From: Anoplolepis gracilipes
Lineage: Eukaryota > Arthropoda > Insecta > Hymenoptera > Formicidae
NCBI RefSeq assembly: GCF_047496725.1
Contig: NC_132982.1
Location: forward strand, 9,388,501 to 9,452,500
DNA length: 64,000 bases
Direction: 5' to 3'
Shown here: in pieces, positions 50,838-63,330 of the stretch
How positions within the stretch are numbered: position 1 is the stretch's first letter
Layout: each line of letters opens with the position of its first letter
Made by a program: the position numbers and the translations under genes
Notes under the pieces: generated by a model
Database searches by the model: none
The model's input: the letters and a program-made list of their open reading frames with translations, nothing else
Told to the model about the DNA's origin: nothing

Positions 50838-51719
50838 ATGTAAAGCTCGCAATTAGCCGTGTGTCGCACGAATTTCTCTCGTCAGCTACGCTGCCATTAA
50901 ACGAATGCCACCAGGAGACTCGTCGTCGAGAAGCACTAGTTTAACACTCGATGTACGATCGCAGACCGACTGGCTAACGCAAAATTGTAATGCAAGGAAG
51001 AGCCGACAATTGGGTGAAACCTGCTTTCGCCCCACCTTGGAGCGCACTGTCCGCGCGAACCGCTTTGCACGTCGGGCACTTTATCACGCCGACATTTTCA
51101 CACTTTTCAGCATCCACTATTGTCTAAAGACACCGGGACGGAAAAACTGACGCAATTACCGAGTCCTCTTCACGGAAATTGTATAGCGCTAGAGACTGGA
51201 TTGTGCCAACGTGGCACCAGCGAACCAGCCACATCCAACACACGCGCAACAATATACGTATATGAATTTACACAGTATCGTTAAAGTATAAGCATCGAAT
51301 GAGAGACTATCGAAGATGGGTGAGCTTATCCGAACATTCTCGACCATTGAATACTACATACTTGGACTCGGGGCACATTGAACGCGCATGCGCGGCAAGA
51401 CGCGTCTCTCCGAGAGCAACACTTTACCCTCTACGTATTTGACGTATCTATGATTTTCGCCCGCATCTCGCTCTCGCATCTCGCATCTCTCGAGAGTCTC
51501 GAGCAGAGTCCTGTTTTCGCGTGCGGTGAATACAGCTGGATATATATCGGTAGTTATGTCAAAGATGACAAGGACGGTGGGAGCGTTCTCCGCTTGACAC
51601 CCCATCCCGTACGGGAAGAAAGTGCCGCGCGATTGAATTGGCGTGCATTTCAGCAGGGCCGTTATGAATGATTAATTGTTGATACCTGTGATTCGAAAAG
51701 CTGCTCGAACAACCGCGAT
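50838..51719. promoter_or_regulatory. Divergent promoter region shared by the CREB3-type gene and csw
   Basis: The two start codons lie head to head about 880 bp apart in a GC-richer block. It contains a 12 bp palindrome CGCGCATGCGCG (51,383-51,394) that includes the NRF-1 core GCGCATGCGC. It also contains TGCCAACGTGGCA (51,204-51,216), one base away from the palindromic TGCCACGTGGCA bound by CREB3L/ATF6-type factors. No clear TATA box is seen, consistent with a housekeeping-type bidirectional promoter. Transcription start sites cannot be placed from sequence. Confidence 0.6.
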
Positions 51720-54700
51720 ATGGCATCTCGCAGGTGAGGCATCTTCCCTTGCAAAAATGAGAGGAGCGTGGATTTTATACGCGATCGCGCGCGCGAGCGA
51801 GAGAGAGAGAGAGAGAGAGACGACCGTCCTGATGATTCACGTTGTCTCCCTGCTTTTCCTCGTCCATTTCCGTAGAATGTTCCTCTTTCGAGAATTATTA
51901 TTTTTTTTTCCCTGCTCCATATCCGTGTAAAAAATAGTACGGCACGGTTTACTTTTATCGCGCGCGTTTAAGTGTCATTCGCGGACTTTTTGGTGCGCGA
52001 AATTATTAACCTATTTTACGCTTATCTGCCTCACCGACGCAGACTATTTTTAAACGTTCTGCAACTTTGAACGAACTCGTTCGCGTATATCTTTATATAT
52101 ACTTAAATTAATCGCAAGAAGGAGCGAACGAGAGCAAATGGGTGCACTCGCGAATAAATCGTCATCGCTAGCATTTGTGTGCTTGTTACCATTTTTGGTA
52201 TGATGCTGTTTCTGCTTGTTCTAATTGGTTTATAACCGATAGACCGTCTTCAATTATCCAGTCATTTATAATTGTTCCTTGCCTACTGTTTGTATTGTTA
52301 ATTAAGGCCTACAAGATTTTCTTCAAAAGAGAGTTAGGAAAAATAAGTATAAATATTTCAAGATAATTGAACGACTAGTCATAAATCATTTGTGTAAAAT
52401 ATTAAAAAAAATAATATTAATATTTCAATTGCAGATGGTTTCATCCCAATATCACTGGTTTAGAAGCGGAACGTCTATTAATGGAACGAGGATATGACAG
52501 TTCATTTTTAGCACGACCGAGTTCTTCTAATCCTGGTGATTTTACATTATCTGTCAGGTAACGCTATATATAACAAAAATTTATTTCTATTATTATGTAG
52601 ATACAAATTAGCTTTATATAATTTATATAAATGTATCGACATTTGTAATATACATTTAAATGTCTTTATCTCTCCCGCAGACGAAATGGTGAAGTGACTC
52701 ATATTAAGATACAAAATACAGGAGACTTTTACGATCTTTATGGCGGTGAAAAGTTTGCCACGCTTTCCGAGTTGGTACAGTTTTATATGGAAAACGGTGG
52801 GCAATTGCGTGAGAAAAATGGCGAAATTATCGAGCTTAAGTATCCTCTGAATTGCGCCGATCCTACAACTGAAAGGTACATGCATTTCAACATAGACACG
52901 TGCACGTAACTATGCTTAATATCTATCATTTCGACGTGCTTGGTACATAAACCCATTTCCTTGTTAATATTTTGAATGTACCGATTTAGTACAGCATATG
53001 CTAATAGTAAAATGTGGCTCAAGGTGGTTTCACGGTCATTTGTCAGCGAAAGAGGCGGAACGGTTAATGCTGGAACGCGGGAAAAATGGATCTTTTTTGG
53101 TGCGCGAGTCTCAAAGTAAACCCGGCGATTTTGTGTTGTCCGTACGCACCGACGATCGCGTCACTCATGTTATGATACGATCTCAGGTTAATGATCTCAT
53201 GTGTAACATTCATCAACATATTTAAGATTACAATTGAATGTATGCATTGTGAACTCGTCGGCACTAAACAATGTCTCTGTTGTGAATTTTTCTCTTAGTC
53301 CTCACTCTTATTCTGATGGCACGGAATGAAAATGTACATTTCGATTTTCATGCAAAGAGAGATTTTCATGTAAAAAAAAGAAACAAATAACTGGAAGAAG
53401 CATAACTCGTAGGTATACTGAAGAAACAAAATTTTTTGCTATCATTTTTTTTTTTTTTTTTTTTACATTAATTTATACATCTAAAACAATATAAAAACAA
53501 TATTTTGACACAAATACACATTTTATAATAAATATATTCCAAATATATACTTTGTTACATTATTCTATGTAGATTGAAATGTATATATTATTGCTTTATT
53601 CGAAAAATTAGTACAGTATTGCAAACATTCAGATTGCAATCAGATTTATTATTTGGATTTACACTTTTCTGGTTCAAGTGAGGATTTTATACTTTCTTCA
53701 GTTATTTTCTTTTCTTCATGATTTTTCACTTATTTCCTTACTCTAAACTCTAAAGTATACACATGATTATATAACAAATGTGAATAGTAAGAGAACAGTG
53801 CAGAAAAGAAGTTTATTTTAAGGGTATTTAATTGGTTTATAATGTAGGAGTTCACAAAACGCACATTTGATTGTGCACGTGTATATACATACATATACGT
53901 ATTAAAATATTTTATATACTTATTATTTTGTGATACTAAATTTCCAATTATATATGCATGTGGAAAAATCAATAATAAATATATAAAATTAATTAATCTT
54001 GCAGGATAACAAATATGATGTAGGTGGTGGCCACAAATTTGACAGTCTCAGTGATTTAATAGAGCACTATAAACGAAATCCAATGGTTGAAACAAGCGGG
54101 AGCGTTGTACACCTGCGGTAAGAAACTTATTTCTAATAAATAATACAGAATTTGTAATAAAACAATATATTTTAAACTTTGTATTTAAACATTTTCTTCA
54201 AATTTTCACCATACTTTTTCACTTTACCTTTGTTACTTTTTTTACTTTTCAGATTTGAATCATAATTATAATATTTACCTAACAAATATTATTGTTTGCA
54301 GGCAACCATTCAATGCGACACGTATTAATGCCAGTGGTATCGAGAGTAGAGTCAAACAGTTACACAAAGAAAATGGCTGTTCCAACAGCTGGTTATGTTG
54401 GAACGGAGCTACTGGAAATAATGAAGGAATAGGTCGTAGCAAAGGAAAAGCTGGCTTTTGGGAAGAATTTGAATCACTGCAGCAGCTGGAGTGTCGACAT
54501 TTATTTTCGAGGAAAGAAGGTTTACGCCCAGAGAATCGCGCGAAAAATCGTTACAAGAATATCTTACCTTTTGATCATACTAGGGTACGATTAAAAGATG
54601 TGGATCCAAACATCCCTGGAGCTGATTATATTAATGCCAACTATATAAAGGTATAATATTCCTTTTTTTGTTCACAGGATATCTCAGAAATACGATATAT

Positions 54701-56964
54701 CTTTTGAGAGTTTTCCTCAGCAAAGATATTTAATAGATTAATCATTTATTGTGCTTTTACAATGTCTTAATTGAACTTGATCTTTATAGTTTATATTTAA
54801 GAAAACTTTAATTTATTATAAATATTTCATTTTCTTAATTATCTAAAACTATAGAGATTTTAATATTTTTATTGAAAAGAATTATTTTAAATTAAACACA
54901 GAAAATCTCGTCTAATAATTTTGGGATTATATATAATTTTAGATTTATAGTTTTAGAAGTTTCATTGATTACATGATAAAATTATTTTACAGAATGAGGA
55001 AGGTGATCCCATTAATAGTGGCGGCGAGGCCACGTCATTTGGCAAATGTTACATAGCCACACAAGGCTGTCTTCCAAATACCATACAAGATTTTTGGCAC
55101 ATGGTCTATCAAGAGAATACTCGTGTGATCGTTATGACCACAAAGGAAGTGGAAAGGGCAAAGGTATGTAAACTCTGAGTGCTGTCACAAACGAACAAAA
55201 AATTGGGTATCTTATCTTTTTTTTTTTTTTTTTTTTTTTTTTGTTCTAGAATAAATGCGCGCGTTACTGGCCGGAAGAAGGAGAAGTTACTGAGTATGGT
55301 AATGAATGGAAAGTGCGCGCTGTATCGCGAACTTCGACTGCTGATTATACTCTGCGTGAGTTTCTTCTACAAGGAACCAAACCGAATTTTTCTGAATCTA
55401 GGAGAATTTATCATTACCACTTTCAAGTAATGTATCTAATTATGAATGAAATTATATGATTTATATATAAATATATACAATATATAAGAGATATGTGTTT
55501 CAGACCTTCTGTAATATGGCAGATTCCTCAAGTTATTTGAAGAAAAAAGAAAAGAAATCTTAATGTCAAAATATCAAGATTATAATTTTTAAATGAAAAA
55601 TATTAAAAATTTAATTATTATTAAATTGTTTGCAATTTACGCGTACTTTGGATGATCTGAATTGCAAATACTTTTTATTTAAGAATTATTATAGTTTTAA
55701 CATTTTAATGATTAATTTAATTAATATTAATTTAATTAATATTATTTTAAATTAATTATTAATTTAATTAATATTATTTTTTAATATTATTTGCAAATAA
55801 TCTCAGGAGTCTGCCATTAACAGATAACTGGAATATGACGAAAAGTCTGAGTTATTCCATATATTTATGTATACACAAGATTAAGTTTAATTTTTCCATA
55901 AAATATCTGCCTTTAACGATAGTAATTTTAATCTAAGACAATTTTTAATTTTCTTAACACCCACAATTTAATTTCGGATATAATTACATGGAACATATAA
56001 CATGGAAAAAATAAAACTAAAATCATTCCATTAATATAGTAAATATAAAAAAATATGCATGATAAATTTTATTAATAAATATTGATTATATACATTAAAT
56101 ACTTTAAATACATGAAAGTACATGAATTGTGTGTACGCATGTAGGTACATATATTGTAATATTAGAATTAAATTACATAATTAATTAATTAATAGGCATG
56201 GCCTGATCATGGTGTTCCATCAGATCCTGGCTGTGTGCTGAATTTTCTGCACGATGTAAATGCCAGACAAGAATCGATTGCTGCATCTTTGGTTTCCAAT
56301 AATCAGACTGTACCATGCATAGGACCCATTCTTGTCCATTGTAGTGCTGGAATTGGCAGGACTGGCACATTCATTGTTATCGATATGATTTTAGATCAAA
56401 TTAAACGTCATGGTAAATAAAATGACTAATAAATAATTAATCATTATTTTAACTAAAATTACAAAGTATATTACAAATAATTTCACGTTTCATGAGAATT
56501 TATAACATATTTTATGATTTTTCAATTTCCTACTTTCACATATTCACTGTGATGTATATTAATAGCATGTGATATTTTGTTTAGGGCTCGATTGTGAAAT
56601 TGATATTCAACGTACGATACAAAGAGTACGCTCGCAAAGATCAGGAATGGTCCAGACGGAGGCACAATATAAATTTGTTTACCTCGCCGTTCTGCATTAC
56701 ATCGAGACTGTATCTCAGCGAATGCAGGCAGAACAGGTATTGAATTTAATATGCCGATATAATAAGTAATTGATTTATCTTTATTAATCGATCGTTTCTT
56801 TATAGAAATCACTTCAGTTAGGCAGAGAATATACTAATATTCGTTACAAAAGCGAGACGAACGCTTCTGCTAATTCTATCATGGGCGAGACCTCCACTTC
56901 CACGTGTACACCGACAACCCTTTCAACATTGTCCATATCTACTTATAGTTTGAGGCCAAAGTAA
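51720..56964 (+). CDS. csw: Corkscrew / SHP2 (PTPN11) tyrosine phosphatase
   Basis: A cytoplasmic phosphatase that carries signals from receptor tyrosine kinases to Ras/MAPK. Eleven coding exons join in phase: 51720-51733, 52435-52557, 52681-52875, 53024-53186, 54005-54117, 54302-54650, 54993-55163, 55250-55426, 56196-56412, 56585-56736 and 56806-56964; 610 residues. The 14-base first exon encodes MASR and part of R, completing MASRRWFHPN as in vertebrate SHP2. The N-SH2 domain (about 6-105) has SSFLARPSSSNPGDFTLSV, and the C-SH2 (about 112-205) has GSFLVRESQSKPGDFVLSV. The PTP domain (about 260-545) has NRYKNILPFDHTRV, the WPDHGVPSD loop and the catalytic HCSAGIGRTG (Cys about 484). The tail keeps REYTNI, the equivalent of SHP2 Tyr542, but no second YENV-type site. 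The linker before GFWEEF is about 18 residues longer than in SHP2, and the large PTP insert of fly csw is absent. Confidence 0.97.
51790..51820. repeat. (CG)n/(GA)n tract in csw intron 1
   Basis: GCGCGCGCGAGCGA passes into about ten GA units some 60 bases after the first csw exon. GAGA-factor-type proteins bind such runs near insect promoters. A function here is inference. Confidence 0.8.
53448..53464. repeat. Poly-T run in csw intron 4
   Basis: A homopolymer T tract of about 19 bases, noncoding, within the 818 bp intron that splits the C-SH2 domain. Confidence 0.8.
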
Positions 56965-58493
56965 TTTTCGTTAGGCTCTCAAATCTGTTTTCCATATATT
57001 TGGGAAAGCAAAGAAGAGGCTTTGTTATTTCCTCTCATTTTCTTTCTTTCTCTTTTTTTCTCACACTTTCTTTTTTATTTCTTTGTCATTAGATAATGTT
57101 ACAAGAAAAATGTAATGCGATATAATGACTTATCCCGTTTACTGAAGTTTATTTGCCGACGAGAATTCACTTTCGTCTTTATTGTTAAATACACTTTTTA
57201 TCAAGTATAAAACTGATGATGCATTTTTTTTTAATTGGATTATATCCATATATATGTATACGTATGTAGATACATATATGTGTACATACATATATATGTG
57301 TATATATATAAGTAAAAGGGAAAGACTTATATAATTTGACTATTTACAGCGTTATTTTATTAATGGATCACTGAAAATGTACTAAAGACTGCTGATACTC
57401 TCTATTTTTTCCTATATGTATGTATATATACATATGTTCCATTCCATATCTTTAAAATGTTGATAAAAATATAATAAAAATGATATAGTAGGAATTCAAA
57501 CCCGATTAGCGGAAATTGAAACTCCATGAAGACTGGAATCAATTTAGTAAAGATTTGAAAGAAAATTAGCGCAGATTTTGTTGCCAGCAGAGATTTTATA
57601 TCCACTTAGATCATAGATACAAACCTTATCTCGTACAAATTCAAATTTTTTTTTAAGAATGTGCGATAGAACTATCAGCTTAGTCATACTCAAAATCGAC
57701 ATCATTTAGAAAATAATGATGCATTTGTATATAAATGTGAGGTAACCGTGAAAAATGCTGATGAAAAACATGTCATTCTTGATTATAAGATGTAATTTGA
57801 TCATATGATATTAATACTTATAAAATAATTTCATTAAAATCATTTTTACGTTAATGTATAACGTATGTAGGAAAAGATATGTTTGATACATAATTTTAAT
57901 ATTATTTTCGAACATTATAATTGTATTGTAAACTCCAACTTTAGTTAATGTGATAATTGTCACCTATTAACATTTAAATGCTGTGCCTGTAAAATATAAT
58001 TAGTATCGTTTAATGCAATCAATTATTATATAGTAAAATATGAATCTATTATCTAGAAAATTTTACGCAGAATTTCTTTTTGAATGAACACAAACTGAAT
58101 CCTTAAGAGAAAATTTACAAAACGTCACGACTCACCCTTATCTAAAGAGCGCATGTGCGTATCGCGTTTAGCAAGTAGTTCGTACTATTCTTTAACAAGT
58201 CGCCGTCTTTCGATCCTGTTCCTTCTCCGATTATTTTCTCGCATTTCGTATTTCCTAATTATTATACTTATTTTCCTTTAATTTAATAATAATATTTTTA
58301 TCTCTCTTTAAATATTTAAAATTCCTTTTTAAATATTTAAAAATATATGTAAAATAAGTTTAAACGCGAATATGTATGCGTGCAAATTAAACGCGAGTGA
58401 CATGTGTATGTGAAAAGATCAATTTCTTTTATTATTATTTATTTTACATTGAAGTACGTGCGCAGAATACAAAGAGAATTATAGGTAACAATT
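56965..58493. other. csw 3' flank and TMEM26 upstream region
   Basis: The left part is probably csw 3' UTR. An AATAAA occurs near 57,471. The GC-richer patch at 58,125-58,250, with GCGCATGTGCG resembling an NRF-1 site, is the best candidate for the TMEM26 promoter. No other exon is supported. Confidence 0.45.
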
Positions 58494-61400
58494 ATGACAA
58501 AGTTCTTGGCGACAATTAAGGCAATACTTACGCGTTTGGTATTTGCATCGCATGGCTTTATCGCTATTTGGCAAGTAACGACTTTCAAGAAGAATCCATT
58601 TTTCTGGTATCTGAGTTGTCCTATTCTGTTGCTGTTCTTCGAAGGCATTTTTACGCTCACTATAAAAGAAAATCAGGAATGGAAATGGTACGTCAATTAT
58701 CACTGCAGACATATTTTTTTTCGAAATATTAATTGTACGAAAAATTGTATGAAATTTGACTTTACAAAACAAAAGCAAAAAAGTAAAGATATTTTAATTA
58801 TTTAACAAATTATTAAAACAAAGAATATTAACATATATTTTTATTTTTAAATAAATTCTACATTAAACCCTTTGCATTAATTTTATTTTCAGTTATTAAA
58901 TTATTTAACTTTACAATGTTGTTGACTTGAGTTACATAATATAAATTAATATATTTGTTTATTATTATTTATTTTTTACGTATTTAATAATAAAGCTTCT
59001 AATAAAACTTCATATAAAACTTTGTATAATATTTTATATATTTTCTACATATTCACACACACATTCTTCCTTTCTTTTACTAATTGTTATAAATAATATT
59101 TTACAATTAGTAATTGTGAAATTAAAATTGACTGAATATGAAATAAATAACATAGGTATTTATAATTATTTTTTTTTGTTCTATAAATTATAAAAAAAGA
59201 TGAAGTCATTCGCTGGATAAAAACAACTCTAAAGTACAATTTTAAAATATTGAAAGTTCAAATTCTATAAAATATATAAATAAAAGAGATATAAAAATTA
59301 AAGATATCCGCTAGTTTTGGAATATTTATACATATATACATACAAAAAAGAATTACATATATTTTTTTTTAAAGTTATTATCTAATCATAATCTAATTAG
59401 CTTCAACGATTATATTGTCTATAAGAAATATATATAAAACATTGCATTAGATACACACACATAGGATTGTCACTGTAAGATTAATGTAAAAGGATGCTTT
59501 CGGAAAGGGCGTGTATATTGTGAGAACGTTTTGGTTTGACAGACGGAAATTGGAGCATTAGTAACATAAGCACGCCGACGAGTTAGAATCCACTTTTTAT
59601 CAGGATGCGCGCGTGTGTGTTTGTATCTAAGCCGGATAAAAAATTATTGACATCTTCGAAAGCAAACCGTGACCTGATTGTGACTCATCGATGAATTTGT
59701 AGTTAAATGTTTAGGACGCAGAATTCTGCATCGCGGGGCATATACCTACCTATCTGCGTCTCGAGAATTCCGATGTATAAATAATATTACAATATGATAA
59801 TAGAATATTATTTTATATATAAATATATAAGTTGTGGAATATTTATAATTTAAATAATAATATCAAAAAAAATAAATTTTAAAAATTAAAATAAATATAT
59901 GTGTACGTAATTTGTTATTTATTTTTTTATTATTATATATATTTCCACAGGTTTTGCCCATCTGTATTTTTATATCTCAGTAGTGTGGTACCTGCAATTT
60001 GGCTATTGGAACTGGACAAGGTGGATAGAAGATTAAAACCTCGCGAATCGGATATCAACATATCCGAGAATTTTGATTTGTCTAATTTAGCTGCTAGTGA
60101 TTTAAAGCATCTAGAAGAAGCTCTCGGAGTTCGTGTGATTTTTGTCATTATTTTTCTAAAGCTGGATAAGAAATAACTCTATAAACATTTTTCTTAAAAT
60201 TCCAAACAACTTTTATGCAAATAAATTTTTTTTTAACTTTGCGTATTTTTTTTTTTTAGATATTTAGGTGTCTCAATTTAAATAAAACTTATTGTATAGC
60301 TTAATAATATTAATTAATTAGCAGAGATAATTCAAGATTGATTAAAACATAAAATTTCTGTTTGATTCTTTAGGTTGATATTCAATTACCGGATATTCAG
60401 ATTTCCACGGAAACATGGGTCACTTTGATCGAACAGTTTTTAATGTTAGTTCTAATAGTCGGCCGGTGGATGTTACCGAAAGGTGATTTAACTCGCGATC
60501 AACTGAGTCAGCTTCTCTTGGTCTACATCGGGACTGCGGCTGACATTATCGAGTTCTTCGATTCCTTTAAGGAAGACAGAATAGCAAGGGAGCCTGTGCT
60601 TGTATATCTGACCTTAAGCATCTGGGCATGGTCCCTGATGCAATTTACGGTCGTGCTAACAGCCACTAAATCGAGGAAGTCTCGACTCTCCAGTAGCGTC
60701 TCCAGGAAGAAGATCCGGACGGAAACTAGTTGCTGCAGTATCGATGTCTGGGGAATCGCTCTCAACATGATTCTCCAGGTATGTTCTTGAATAATATAAA
60801 AATTTTAAAATGTCTGAAAAATATCGAAGAGAAAAATGCGAAAAATATTGCTCTTTACACTTCTAACAATAACTAGATAATCGTGAATTAATTTTTTCTA
60901 TTTGAACATTTTGTATTTGATAGACGTTGATTGATAATAATAGGGAGAGACTTTATTGTTTTTAAAATTGTCTATTTATTTTTTTAATAAATATAATTTT
61001 GACGCAAATCTGATAAGAAAAAGATAAGAGTTGTAAAAGATTAATTTTAATAAATATAATTTATTTAATAAATACTGATTCTTGCAGGATGGACCGTTTC
61101 TGGCGTTTCGCTTGATATTGATAATTCATTATCAGATAGTCAGTTACATGAATATATTTTTTACATGTAAAAACACGCTTGTAATATTACTGCAGTTGTA
61201 TCGACTTTACGTGGTGCAAAGCGAAAGCAAAAGCAAACGGAGCAAGAAATATAATAAAATGGAAATGTCGAATATCAGCATTATTTCCCGAGGTGACATA
61301 TACAAAAATGTAAGAATGAAAAATTCGCGAGATGATAATAGGCATAAAAGACGACGTGATAAGGACATAGAAGCAAATTATAGTGAAACCGAGGACTCGA

Positions 61401-62670
61401 TGGAGGATATCGATAAATTTGATTCATCCCCAAGAAATGTTGTTTGCTCCAAACGGTTGGCATATTTCATTTACTTTTTCAAATTATTTTCACATGTAGA
61501 AAATTATTTAATTATATAAAGAAGAAATAAATGATAGAATAACAATAAAAAAATGATAAAAATTTATTTTACAAGATTCAATACCTTAAATATTTTTTAC
61601 AAATAAACTGTTATATAAATTTTGCATAAAAGAAAAGAAAAGAAAAATTTAAAAGAGAAAAAACTGCATAGCAAGATTATTACATAAATATTTTATCTTT
61701 ATATATGAATTATCACAGGAAAAGTCGTCAAGATACCGGATACTCGACATCAAGTTCTCGTAATTCTAGCAAACAAGGCAAATCGCAAAAACGCGAAGGG
61801 AAGATAAAATCATCGCGTAAAGAGGAAACGAGGCGCGACACTTCTGACGAGGAAAGACGACGTAAAAGAAGAGAAGATAGAAAATCTTCCGAAAGAAATG
61901 AGAGGAAGTCGACAAAGAATAGGAATGACGACGGTTCCGGTAAAGGCTCTAATCGAAAATTTGATAGTGAAAATGAATCCTCCAGCGAAGAACTGACCGA
62001 AAGTAAAACTATCAGCAAAGGCAGTGAATCAGAATTTGACAGAAACAGGTGACCCTTTAAAATTTAACATTAACGTAAAATAGCTGTAGATGCAACGTCA
62101 TTTCTACGTCATTAAATTTGACGAAATTAAAAGACAAGATTCTCGAAAAATCATGAAAAATAAATATTTCAATATTTGTAAGCGCAATAAAGAGAAAAAT
62201 AATTTTTATTTCATTATTACTAATTATATTAAATGTTATTAATTACTTGTAATGAATTTTTAACGTTGTACATTTCTATTATAAAATTTTTAATTATGTT
62301 AATATTTGTAATATACATTTATAAGAGCAAAAAATATTATCTATTTATTTTTTCTTTTTAGAAAAAATATTTTCTTTACAAAAACTTTCTTTTTTTTTCT
62401 CAAAAGTAATTTTCAGAGATTTCAAAGATTTTAAAATATTTTTTGATAAATTATTTTTTCTAAATATATGTATATACATAGGGTATTAATTATAGAGTAT
62501 CCAATAATTAATTTCATAAAAATACTTTGAATCTTGTATTCTCTCAGTTATAATCCTGTTGTAATTAGAGTATAACATTATTTTCTCATCTATATCTATT
62601 ATTAATGTTTTTAATAATTTGCAGTGCTCGTAAATACGCACATCGAAAACGGAGGCAGGATAGAGATTGA
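58494..62670 (+). CDS. TMEM26: TMEM26-like multipass membrane protein
   Basis: Six exons join in phase: 58494-58687, 59951-60128 (or to 60134), 60374-60778, 61088-61455, 61719-62048 and 62625-62670, giving about 506 residues. The conserved TMEM26 landmarks appear in order: TRLVFASHGFIAIWQVT with a following hydrophobic segment, VVPAIWLLELDK, LIVGRWMLPKGDLTRDQLSQ, LLLVYIGTAADIIEFF, IWAWSLMQF, and DGPFLAFRLILIIHYQ followed by KNTLVILLQLYRLYVV. Several helices are expected to cross the membrane. The family's biochemical function is poorly known. The exon 2 donor is ambiguous (GGA|GTTCGT or CGT|GTGATT; two residues' difference). The C-terminal ~190 residues (exons 4-6) are a highly charged Ser/Arg/Lys/Glu tail much longer than in vertebrate TMEM26. 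If the exon 5 donor (AG|GTGACC) is not used, translation stops at once with TGA at 62,050. Confidence 0.92.
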
Positions 62671-63330
62671 CAGCAAAAATTGGGTATTATAGCATTGTTG
62701 TTTATTTATTCTGCAATTTTTATCATTTGTATTCTCTTTATATACGCTGGAATTAATAACGGCATAATATTAATCACTAAAACGAGAGAGTTTTATCCTA
62801 AGAGATTAATGTATAAATAATATATATATAAATAATACATAAAGATAAAGAAATGTATACTTAGAATTTTCGAAGTAATAGAATATAAATGTTTACTTGT
62901 ATTTATATTAATTAATATCTTGAATACAATCATAGAAGATTGCTTCTAAATTTGTCTCTTAATTATCTAATTGTATAAAAGCTTATATTATCTGACTGCG
63001 CCTTGATAAAAAAAAAGAAACATTCGCAATTATTATTAATTGTGAATTTTACAATATAGTGCAATAAGTCTTGTTATTTTCCACTTCCATATAAGTATAT
63101 TTATAATTCTCAATATACATATTATTCATATCAATATCTCTATGTATGTTAATCTATAGATGAAATAAAATGAAAGACACAAAAGAATATATACCACAAC
63201 TTTTTATTATAAATAAACTACTCTGTAGGAAATTATCTTAATGAAAATTCTTTTATGATAAGTAAACATAACTTTAATTTAACGATATAATGTATAATAA
63301 AAAGAAGTAAAATATTATATCTTCAACTTT
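62671..63330. other. Convergent 3' ends between TMEM26 and the last gene
   Basis: AT-rich sequence that probably holds the 3' UTRs of both convergent genes. Nothing else is visible. Confidence 0.5.

Noticed and set aside
50838..50852. Upstream extension of the CREB3-type protein by five codons
   Set aside because: The extension starts with TTG directly after an in-frame TAA. The first ATG is at 50,837.
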